Below, piece by piece: positions 47,901-59,900 of a DNA stretch of 64,000 nucleotides; the stretch's first letter is position 1, and every line of letters starts with the position of its first letter. The translations under genes and the position numbers were made by a program. The stretch spans positions 8,648,501 through 8,712,500 of the forward strand of contig CM034112.1 in the NCBI GenBank assembly GCA_019914945.1, written 5' to 3'. Source of the DNA: Typha latifolia. Lineage: Eukaryota > Streptophyta > Magnoliopsida > Poales > Typhaceae. The notes below the pieces were generated by a model. It saw only the letters and a program-made list of their open reading frames with translations, had not been told where the DNA came from and ran no database searches.

Positions 47901-50900
47901 AAACTTACAATCTCAGTCATGGATTGCTGTGACAATTAACACAGTTTGCATAGGTTGATATTCACATGCATGTGAATTACCAGCATCCGTATAGCTAGAG
48001 TATCTCGATTTTCCTTCATGCCATCCGTATAGCTAGATATTGAGCAAGGCGGCCAGTTTTGGCCTATCCTGTCCTATAGGGGTACCGGTGGTCGGATATG
48101 GCTTGGATCCGATCTATATTCAACCAAGAATTCCAGTTTCGGCCAATCCGGAGTGGGATCGGCTGAAACGGATCGGGATCGGCAGTCGATCCTGATCCAG
48201 GCCGAAACCACGGCCTGTACACCTGCAACAGCCACCTGCAGCAGCAGCAGACAGCTGCTGCTGCAGGCGGCTGCAGAGAGAGAGAGAAAGAGGAAGAGAG
48301 AGTGAGGGAGAGAAAGGGAGAGAGAGAGGGAAAAAGGAAGAGAGAGTGAGGGAGAGGGAAAGATTAAAAAAAGAGGGTATGAGAGCGAGAGAAAGGGAAA
48401 AAGGAAGAGAGAGTGAGGGAGAGGGAAAGATAAAAAATAAGAGGGTATGAGAGAGAGAGAGGGGGGGAAAAAGGAAGAGAGAGTGAGGGAGAGGGAAAGA
48501 TAAAAAAAAGAAAGAGGGTGAGAAAGAGAGAAAAAGATAGAAAAAAAGAAGTGTAGGAGAGAATGGATACTTTAGATTAACAGTTAGAGGGATAGGAAAG
48601 AAGAGAGGGAGGAAAAGAGATTTTTACTTTTTAGGTTTTATATATGAGTAATTATTATTTCTTATTTTTTTATAATTTTTTCTAAATTTTTAGAAATTTC
48701 TCAACATTTTTAATAATATTTAGAATTTAATTTAATTAAAATAGTCCGATCCGATATAGGCGGCGATACAGCCGATACGTATCATTTTTTCGGATGGCCG
48801 ATCCCGATCCCGATACCGATTTTTGGAACCTTGTATTCAACCTGGGGACATCAATAATTGATGTCGCCGACCTATCCGTTCTCTTTTCTCTCTTTTCTCT
48901 CTCATTCTCTACTCTCCCATCAAATCTATCGGCGCTCGAGTAGATCCCTAGTGACCTTGACGTCTGATGACGTCCTTCAACCAAGTTTGACGATCTCGAC
49001 CTCTAATGACCTCGGGTGAGTAGTTTTTTTATTTTTTGTTTTCTCTCTTTTTCTCCTCTCTTACTTCCTCTTTCTTTTGACAACCGCCTGCAAGCCTCCT
49101 CTCTCTTCTCTCTTTATCTCTCTATCTGTCACTATTACTACAGTAGAAAAATCCTCTGTAGTAGTAGTGAGAGAGGAGGAAGAGAGAAAAGAGAGGAGGA
49201 GAGAGCTTGTGGAGTTGGGGCCTGCAACAGTAAGAGGGAGAGGGAAGAAGAAAGAGAAAGAGAAGGGGGAGAAAAGAAATGGAAAAAAAACTATGCTTGT
49301 GGCTGCGGTAGTAAGAGGGAGAGGGAAGAAGAGAGAGAGAGGTAAGAAAAGGGAGAGAAGAAATGGAGAAAAAAACGATGCTTGGGGGCTGTGGCAATAA
49401 TAAGAAGGAAGAAGAGAGAGGGTTTTATTTTTTAAAATTTTAAATTATTTTATCTTCATAATAGTATGAAAGATAAGGTTGCTGGAGAATCACATATGAT
49501 GAAGAGAGATCATTTTTATTGGATACCATATGCTACACATTATATTGATCTTATGTTAGAGGATATTATTAACTATCCTGAAATTAACATAATCAAACAC
49601 TAAGGTCAAAGATTGACAAACTTTATATATAACTATAGTTAGATTCTTAATTTACTTAGATAAATGACTAGTGGTAGGGAGATTATCAGACCTGCCCTCA
49701 CTAGATTTGCTACTCATTTTTTAGCATTGGAGAGTATTATACGCTAAAATGATGTAAAAATTATGAACATAAAACTTAAAGATCAAATTCTAGGTGAAAC
49801 TTTAAAGAACTTAGACTTTGTTTGGTTTGAGGCTAAGCTTTGAACTTGATTAGATGATCTTATTTTTTAGTTTTAATCTTTTGAAGAGTGAACTTGGTTA
49901 GTTATAAAAATGATAAAAAAATGTTTAGTTACTGAACTAGGTTAGGGATCCCTAAACTAGTTCGGAGGGATCCCTGAACTCAAAGCAAATAAGGCCGTAG
50001 CTTTTAGAAATACATTTCGGGATAGTACTATAATTGTTACCACAGTATTGAGCCTCTTGTCAAGATATTACGATTTGTAGGTAGGGACGGTAAATCTGAA
50101 ATGAGTTTTTTATATGAGGTTATAGATATAACAAAGGAATTAATAAAAGAAATATGGGCAAAAATTACAAAAAGTGGTAAAAGATGAATGATTCTAGATA
50201 GAATAGACATCTACATAGAGATATACACGTTGTTGGTATGCATATTTTTAATTTACTAATTTACTTTTATTTATGACTATTTAGAAATTTAAATGCTTAC
50301 AAATTTTAGATTTTAAATTTCTACAAGATATTTTCTTAATCTAAGATTTCAATTCTCTACAAATGTCAGTAATAATACTGAAAGTCTTGTTGGGAGTTAG
50401 GAATGTAATCAGTAGGCTAGAGCCTGACATTCATAAACAAATTCTTTGCGATAAAAAAGTGAACTATGATTCAATTAAATAATTTTATTATCAATTGGTT
50501 CATATTGTAATTTTCAAGATAATCAATTCTTATAAAATGCATGAAACAATATATTTAGATGAAGAGATATAGATTGAGAGTTGGACAATTCGGTACTGTT
50601 AAAATTGTTGCAGCTATATCTCATAATAGTCCAACTGAATAATGGTCTATTTATGGATAGGAGGAGGTACTAAATTTGACACCAATAGCAAAAAGATATT
50701 AAGTCAAATTGTGTCTTCATCATAGTATGAAAGAAATTGGACTATTGTCTCTTTAATTCACAGCAAAACACGCAATTGATTGACAATGAAAAAATTGAAG
50801 AAATTAGTTTTTTGTCATTATAATATGAGATTGAGGGAGAAAAATTTAAGAAGGAAGATAGAAAATGATCAGTTGATTGATTTAAATTATGTTTTTGATG

Positions 50901-53900
50901 AAGAAGATTACTCCACTGCATGGTTCAGAGAAGTGGAGGGCAGATTATTAGATAAAAGAGATAATTTATGCTTAGATGAGATATTAGTGGAGACCATAAC
51001 AAGGATAGAAGCTGGTATAAGTTATTCTATAGCGAGAGATAGTACACCTACTAGTACCAATATTAACCTTGATGATCCTGATGATACATTTAGTGGTGAG
51101 ATCGTTCTTTTTACATTTACTGAGAGAAGCTAATAAGACATAGGGATTGAATACAAAAAAAACTAAGGATGTACATCCATATTAGCGACGATGTCATGAG
51201 GATGTTGCTTCCTATGATTATGGTACATCGACTATTTATTATTTAGAGTCGTTATAAGATTCAAATACTAGTTATTATCTTTAGTATCCTCAGACATAAG
51301 ATCCATATGGTGATTTTTTTTTTTTTAGACATAACAAGATCCATATGATATGACTAGTATGATGTAATCACTTTTTAGAGCACTAGGCTCTAGACATCAT
51401 AATTACAAACTCATGGTGGTTATGATGATGAAGAGCACATGAATTTATAAGAGCTAACTCGGTATTCATCAAAATTTTGACGTTCGAGTAAGGTAATAAA
51501 TTTTAAAAAAAATTTAGGCTTCATATTTGAGTAAGTTTTTTTTTCTTATTTTCTTACTATTTTTTCTCAATTTGTAAAAAAATTTCTGCATTATTAAATA
51601 ATATTTAGAATTTTACGTAATTAAAAAATAGTCTATCCCGGTATGCATTATTTTTTCAGACAGCCGATTCCGATACCAACACTGAGTTTCGGAACCTTGG
51701 TATTGAGCATATCTTACTTCAAAAAAAAAAAAAAGATTTGGGATGTCTTTCATCTAATCTTGATATCCTTTTGCCTTTTGGTGGTTGATCTATGCAAATT
51801 ATGCTTCAAGTTTGAAAAATCAAAGGAAAATTTTAGTTTTTGACTTTTTGCCTAATATGCTCCTCTTTTGAAAAGTTGGGGAATAATCATCAAATTAGAA
51901 TCTAATTGGGGTATGATTTAAGTATACCTACCAATTTCTATGAGAAATTGCATGTGCTACAGCAACATCTAGTGCTAAAAGACTTCAATTTAGCTCATAA
52001 AATGTATTTTAAGGTTTTGACAAGGTTTGTAGATTGTTTTCTGGGTATATTAGGGCCATCTGGTTATATAACAGGCAACATTTCTTTGTTTTCACCTTGA
52101 TGTAAGTGATCTTTTCAGCTACTATGGATGAAAGTAATCAAGTTAAGGGGAGACATGAACAACGTTTCCCTATACCAGGAGAGCCAGTTTGTGTCATATG
52201 TGGACGATTTGGGGAGTATATCTGTGACAAGGTCAGCTTGAAAAGGCTCAGTATATTTTTTTTCCATTTTCTTTTACCTGTGCACAATCCTGTGTGTATG
52301 CGATGATTGTTGTTTTACTCCAGACTGGTGATGACATCTGCAGCATGGATTGCAAAATTGAACTACTGAAACTCCAAGATCTTGCACTAGTTGAGGTATC
52401 TTATCCATAGCTTCCCCTGCATCCTACCTTTTATGAATGGAATAGAGTTCTTCAACTAAAAGATGAAACTTTCTGTATCTTTTGCTAACAGGGAAGTGGT
52501 CCTTGTAGCTTCACTGGATCAAGAGATGTGCTAGTGATGCCTGAAGTAGAGAAGGATGGTAGGTACTATAGTAGGCACCAAGGGACCAAGGACTCTAATC
52601 TGCTTGCATATAAATGGTACTTTCAGGATGCCATCTTTTCTTGATGCTTAGTATAATTAGACTTTTGAAGAATATTGATTATCTTGGTTATATTGCCTAT
52701 AGTTAAGTAAATAAGGTAGCCATCTAATTGTTGTAACAGTTCTGCATAGGTTCTTAGGCAGTTAACTGATTAACCTCCCAATAAATATATAAGCTCCAGG
52801 ATGTAAGGTATATATTATGCTTTAATGTCATAGAAGTTTTTGTGACATGAGAAAGTGTGTCTTAATTTCATGCTACATCCATGTTAGTTTTGTCATGGAA
52901 AATACTTCCTTACTAATTGGAGTTAGGCTGGATAGACCTTCCCTCGCTAGACTTGATATTGGTATTTGTGTTATTTTTCCCTTGAGTAGTTAAGTGGCAC
53001 ATGGAGACAACAAGTTGAGTTATTCACGATCAATAATTTGATACTTTATTATATGCTATTCTTATTTGATGATGTAACCTTCTTATCTGTTTATCCTTAT
53101 GCTTGATAGAGATTGATTCTTATATCCACTCTACTAGTTGAAGAGAATGAATAATTAACGAAGACTTGATTTCTACATAATAGGTCAGGATGTAGACATA
53201 TTCTATGATAAACGTACAATAGAACTTTATTTTCATTTGCCCAAATGAGATGTTTCAAATAAAAACAGAAAAGAGAATAACAAGAGTTGGACTCAGTATT
53301 CTGATAGAAATTACTAATCAATCCTTATGATGATCTGTATGAATAATAATTATTTTCGATGTAATGTGGCATGAAGTTTGTAAGCAATTGATTTTTACAC
53401 TTGCTATAATACCAATGAGAATGATCCAAATAAGTCAAATAAGAGGAACACAAGTAACTCTTTATTTATTGTTGCCATTTTGTGGCACCTAGGTTCAACT
53501 TTACTACTGTTGTTTGGAAGCACTTCACCATATAAGATGAGCTTATTTTACAGAAAGCACATATATATATACCAGGAGTCAGGAGAGCACTACCGAGGGT
53601 CAAAAGTGGAAGCAAATACTATGTCGACAGAAAGTTCCCGCACATCAGTCTTAAGATAAGATAAAGGAGTTCATTTTGAAATTTTGGCGGGGAGGTAGAA
53701 ATCCTGGTTCAACTAGGTTTTGAGATATGAAAAAAAAATTCCAAATCAAAGTCAAATGTTAAGTTTGATTTAGACTAGAAAAGCTGCATCCTACTAGGGT
53801 TAGAAAATCATACTTTAAAAACCAAAACCAAGTAGGAATATTAATCCTATTCAAACTATTCAAACTTAGCTCAAGTCAGAGAATTAAAACTGAGTAAGAG

Positions 53901-56900
53901 TAGGAAACATAAAGCCAAGGAAAAATAAGAAAAATAAACACAACAAACACACAACCATAATTTTTTTAACGTGGAAAACCTTAGCCCGTTGAGTGGAAAA
54001 CACCATAGATCCATATAAACTAGATTAACCTATATCATATCATTTGTAGAAATAAGAAGCATTCACAACCCTTTAAATAATCCTTCATTTAAGTGTTGAA
54101 GTTCACATCTCTTGTTTGAAGTCTGTTTTGATTAACTACTCCTCAATTAGATTGCCTCAATGTAATTACTCCCGTAGAAGACAGCTTCATTTCCAGTATC
54201 AGATATTGCTTGCCAAACTATTTCCCCTGTATATCTATCAATCAGTGGGAAAACATCTCTATCCACAGGTGGCCACTTTTGATCCAATTACCATGACTAT
54301 TGATGGACTTGCTTATGCAAAAATCGAATCAGCCTTTTTTCTGCTACGAGCTGTGAGTTGGTCAAGTCCACCTGAAAAGAAAAGTTTATATCTCATTATT
54401 TTACCATATATCATTAAATGGATATAAAGGCCCCGATGCAATTCCAATGGTAGGGGAGTTCCAGGCCAGGCTCCTTATGCTTATGAAAACCATGGCATGA
54501 GTTGGATAGAGTCCCTTAGCCTCTCGTCCTCTTTTATAGGCATGGGAACCACATCCTATTAGGACTAGATGCAACTCTTATTAGGAATACAAAGAATCTC
54601 CTATTAGGAATAGGAGACTTAGAAAAAGAAAGGTCCAAGTCCTAATCTCACTCTCCAAAGCCTTTTTTCAGCTCCAGTTCAGATTAGGTAAATTATAATA
54701 GGAAAATCCAAGTTCTAAATCAAGTCTGAAATTCACTGTTTATCTGCAATTGTTCACCATACTGTTCACTGTTACTGTTAGCAGCTTCTGATTTCACTGT
54801 GACAAATGCTGAAAATAACTTTTTTGATATACATAAATTGAATCCTGTTTGGATTCTCTTTACACGTACACTTCTTCCATAGGTAATGTGACTTGATCAT
54901 ATATTATTTCTAATTTTCTATATTTTACATCATTTTTCTAAGTGTTTTATATCTACAAACATGTCATTACATAAAATTGGACTAACAATTTTACTTTTAT
55001 ATTAGTATTTAGATATTTTGAAACTTCTTCTGCTTTTACAGTACTTTGCTATGTTTTTGCTTTGAAGTAGATTTGTTATAATAGAACTTGTATATTTCTC
55101 AGTTCCAAAGCAATTGGTCATTGTTATTGTAAGTCGGAAGAACTTGTACATCAGCAATTTAGGTGTCTATTACTTCAAATATCAGGATTTCTATTGTTTT
55201 AATAATTTTCTTTACTTATGAAGGAAAATAATTCATCTGACTTTTTTCTTGTTCCTATTTCTCCTTGGGTTCAAGGAATTGCATTTTCCTTTGTTAGGAA
55301 ATTGCCCTATTATTGCTTGAAAAGTAAGCACTCTTAGATTGGACATTTAAGATAATGTCTTTGATGCAATAGAGGGTAAAACCACCTTCCTGTACTTTGT
55401 ACTCATTCTGATTGTTGCTTCATTGCTTCTAAATTCTTACATAAAGACAATAACTTGATTTGGAAAAAGTCTTGTAGCATGTGAAATTTAGGGAAAATTA
55501 TATTTTACCCTAATATGGGTAGGCCTGCATTCACCTCAACCTCCTATAGTGTATTTGTATCACTTTACCCTCATATGATTATATCCAAATTGAAACCGTT
55601 ATTTTTTTCATTATATCTTACTATACTATAGGTCGAGTTTGAAGATATTTATTAGAGATAGTTGTAGAAGATTGATTAAGCTTTCTAGCACATCTAAAAT
55701 AATATCGATCGAAATATATGACAAAAATATATATGTTAAATGTATTTGTCATATTTTTATTATCTAAATTCTGATTGATATTATTCTGAAAATATGTATG
55801 TTGATGATTGTGCGGACCGGCCGGGAGCCGAGTCAAACAAGGCCCCTCGTGATGTCATGACGATCAATAAGTCCAAAAGAGATTTAAGATGTGCTCGAAA
55901 GCTTATTTAATTTTCTACAACTTTGTTTCCAATGAGGATTTATAAATTTGATCTATAGTTTGGTTAAATATGTTGAAACAAGTAACTGTTACATTTTACT
56001 CTAGACCACAATAGAGTAAATTGACGCAAATAAAAGCAAGGCATAAAGTGAATTTAGGCCTAATCACAGGGGGTAAATGCGTTTTTGAACTTCTGTTTAT
56101 GTCACTCAACCCCTTGTAGTTTTAATCTTTATGTAACTGCTTGATAGACATGAATTTTAATATGAAAATACCAACATGCCCTTTATGTTTACACAACTAA
56201 TTAGAAAATATTTCTGTGAAAATCCATTTGTCTTATACTTATTTCATCTCAATCTTTCTTACTTTTACATTTTAGACATTGCAAATATTCCAAAAGAGAT
56301 AATATAAAGGGAAAAATGGTAAAAAAAGTGTTTTTTTCTTAATGGGAAATTATGTTCACTAATTAATATTGAACAGAAAAACTAATAGTTGCACATATAT
56401 ATGTTATATCACCGGTAGACCTAAAAAATTAAGCTGTTAGGTAACAAACTAATAGTATATATCATATCCTTTAATATGTTTTCTCACATGAGCCCCTCCC
56501 TATACACCGCATGTAAATAGATGAAAAATAATGAGCGTGTGACCCTCTACACCGCATAAGAATAGATAACAGAAATTAGGAACTAAATGGGGCCAAACAA
56601 CGTTTTAACTCTAGTCCTTTAGAAAAACCAAGCTGATTCCATGTTAAATAAGGTTGACCTAAAAACTAAAGTTGTTAGCAACAATATATATTATATAATA
56701 AGATTAGAACTACAAAATGGTTAAGTAACAAACATGAAGTTCAAGGAGGCAAGTTTGGATTTTGGCCTTTCTACCATGGGTTAAAATGTATTTTCCCCTA
56801 AAATTAAAGAAGAAAAAACAGTACATCATAAAGCAGCTCATAGATGTTCTTTCTTTTTGCACTCCTCATTTCACAAATATGATTTGCATATTTTAATCTG

Positions 56901-59900
56901 ATTGCTCTCTATCTTCTTATTTTTTTGGGCTAAACTTTGCACTTTCTTATTAGTTGGAAATGTCAAAAACCTGGACACCTTGCCGAGGACTGTTTGGTGA
57001 AAGTAGGGTTTTCCAGACAATGCAACCAGGTTTAGCATCTTTGTTTTTCAATAGTTTAGGCTTCGTATTCAATTGCTTACAATTATTGGAGATTGATCAT
57101 ACATAGAGAAGTACGTGACTATATTTGTTTCATTCTTAGGAACAACTTTCCAACTACCGGTCTAGTTCAATATCTGGAGATCTACGTGCTTTATACAAAA
57201 GGTTGTTTGATTTTTTTATTGCTTTCATTTTCTTTGCTATAACAACTTGCATTAACTTGGAGAATGCTAATGTTAGCTAATATTTACCAGCTCGAGCATG
57301 GCTCATAACTACTCTCGGTTGGTTTATTTGTCTACTTATATCCTTCTAGCCATACTTCCTAGTTCCTACTTCTTGTCAAGGATCATGCAAGGATCTTTTT
57401 AAATAAAGTCATTTGGTCTAGTCAGAACCCTAATAATAATTTTAGCCTTCGTTCACTTCGGGAATAACTTTTTTCTTATTCTGAAATATAATTTCTTATT
57501 TTAGAATAATAGTTAAATATTATAATAACCCTATTTTAGAATACAAACACTATTAATCAAAATTATATTTTATACAACACACCAACATAATTACGAATTT
57601 ACTCTTCATATCTATTCCCTTAACCTACTTTATATCAAATCAAAGGGTATTTATAGTTTTTTTATAAAATACCTTTACCCCATTTTTTCCTTCACTTTAT
57701 TTACATTAAAGTTAGTTATTACACCCTTATTTCAAAATACAAGTAAACATAATAATAGTTATTTTAATAATAATGACCCCATTTTAGAAATAACAAAGAA
57801 GAATACATATTCTAGAATTGACTTTATTCCTAAAGTAAATGAGACCTTAGAGTATAAAAGATTAATGTATCTTTTTTTATTAGTTCAAGTTTTTAGAGTA
57901 GTAGATGAATTAATATGACATCTAAGTAGGAGGTGCTGAGTTTGAACCTCACCAGACCTACTTGTGAAAAAAAGTATAAAACTCCACTTGTTTAATCTAA
58001 AATTCGTATCTTGGGTATCTTAAAAATGTCTCGAGTTGACATGAGGAGGATACTATTTGACATGTGGTCTAACATTTTTCTTGCATTGATGCTATTTGAA
58101 TTTATTTGAGCTCTTCTTTTCAATAGATGTCAAGGAATTGGAAAAGGTTCATCTACTGCAATGTGCAATACATGTCATGGCTCATCAAGTTTGGCATTAT
58201 GCCTTGATTGTAGCATGGTCTTCTGCGACAGGTTTAAGTTCCTGTCCTCAAAAGATTTTTGATATTTTATATTTCATTCGATTTGTAAACTGATATCCAG
58301 AATTTCAGATAGTGTATTCATATGTATGACTTACAATATCTGAAAATATTCATGCTCAATGGTTCTCTTTCTTTACTTCTTGCTGACTCTTTTGTAGATA
58401 TGAGGAAAGTTTTTCACTTATTTGTCAATCTGTTGATTTGGGGTCTGGAGTATAGAACGAGAAAACCACCAAAATGAATATATCAGCTCTAATGTTGTAA
58501 TGCCAACTTGATCTGAACAACAATGAGAAAGCAATTCTTTTATTTCATTAATTTAAATTAGTGAAGGAAAAAATGGAAATATAACCAGAGTGAATCAGTT
58601 TATGGTGGGAAAATAGATTGCAGTTTGAGGCCTGTAGTTATGCTTGTATGGTTCACCCCAAATAATTGGATTCCTCATACAAGTGAAAGGCAGTTAAAAT
58701 AATCCTGAAGATAGTAAAGAATGCAATAATATCTAGGAGGTTTGAACATCTTGAATGATCCTCAAAAGTGAGTCCTCTACTGATTAGATCTTATAATAAA
58801 TGAATTGAAATGAATTTTTTAAGGTTCCCAATATCGGGATTGGGATCGGTATCGGCCGTCCAGAAAAACGATACGTATCAGCCATATCAGCCGTTCGTAT
58901 CGGATTGGACTATTTTTTAATTATATAAAATTCTAAATATTACTTAAAAATGCAGAAAAATGTAGAAAAATTTAGAAAAAATGACAAAATATAAGAAAAC
59001 AAAATTACTCACATATGAAGTCTAAAAACTTAAAAAAATGTATTAACTTACTCAAAATTTAAAACTTTGTTGAATACCGAGCTGGTTCTCGTAAATTTTT
59101 ATAGTCTTCATCATCATAATCACCATAAGTTTGTAAATATTGATGTCTAGGACATGATACTCTAAAAAGTGATTCCATCATATTAGTCATATTGTATAAA
59201 TCTCGTTGTTTGACTTGCGTTTGAGGAGGATAATACTGAGGATAATAACTAGCATATGGATCTTGTGATGGCTCCAAACAATAAATATTCGATGTACCAT
59301 AATTATAGGAATCAAAATGCATCTCATGACGACGTCGCTGATATGTATATATATCCTCAGTTTCTCTGTCTTCACTCCTTATGCCTCCTTGACTTTCCTC
59401 AACAAATGTAGATGGAACGATCTCACCACCATATGTATCATCAGGACTATGACTGGTACTAGTAGGTATACTATCTCTCGCTATTGAATGACTCGTACTA
59501 GCCTCTGCCCTCGTCGTGGTCTCTTCTAATATTTGATTTAACCATGGGTTATCTCTGTCATCTAATAACCTATCCTCTATTTCTCTGATCTATGGAGTCA
59601 AGGGGTCTTCTTTATCAAAAACATGATTTAAATCAATTAGTTGTTCATTTTCTGCCTTTCTTCTTAAATTTCTCTCCCTTAATCTTATATTATAATGACA
59701 AAAAACTAACTTCTCCAATCTTTCCATTGTCAATCGGTTGCGTATTTTTGTGTGGATTAAGGAGAAAGTAGTTCAATTTCTTTCACACTGTGATGAAGAC
59801 ACAGTTTGACTTAAAATTTTCTTTGCTATTGGCGTCAAATTTGGTGTCTTCTCTTATCCATAAATAGACCACCATTCAGTTGGAGTGTTATGAGATATAT

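Larger units (their letters stand above)
48045..51699 (+). mobile_element. hAT transposon copy 1 (CAAGGTTCC family), 3655 bp
   Basis: Starts CAAGGCGGCCAGTTTTGGCC and ends TTTCGGAACCTTG. The flanks ATATTGAG (48037-48044) and GTATTGAG (51700-51707) match at 7 of 8. It carries a plus-strand transposase relic (49460-51480), a subterminal near-palindrome GACATCAATAATTGATGTC (48846-48864), a nested 709-bp relative (48125-48833) and a 184-bp MITE (49814-49997). It lies sense to the host gene in intron 5. Confidence 0.85.

Noticed and set aside
49016..49400. Overlapping Arg/Glu- and Ser/Phe-rich frames
   Set aside because: Translations of GA-rich sequence inside hAT copy 1, open on both strands.
52492..52562. 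A shorter exon 8 ending at 52558 or 52562
   Set aside because: The first breaks the phase and the second gives Ser in place of the first Cys of the CCHC knuckle. The donor at 52617 restores CWKC.
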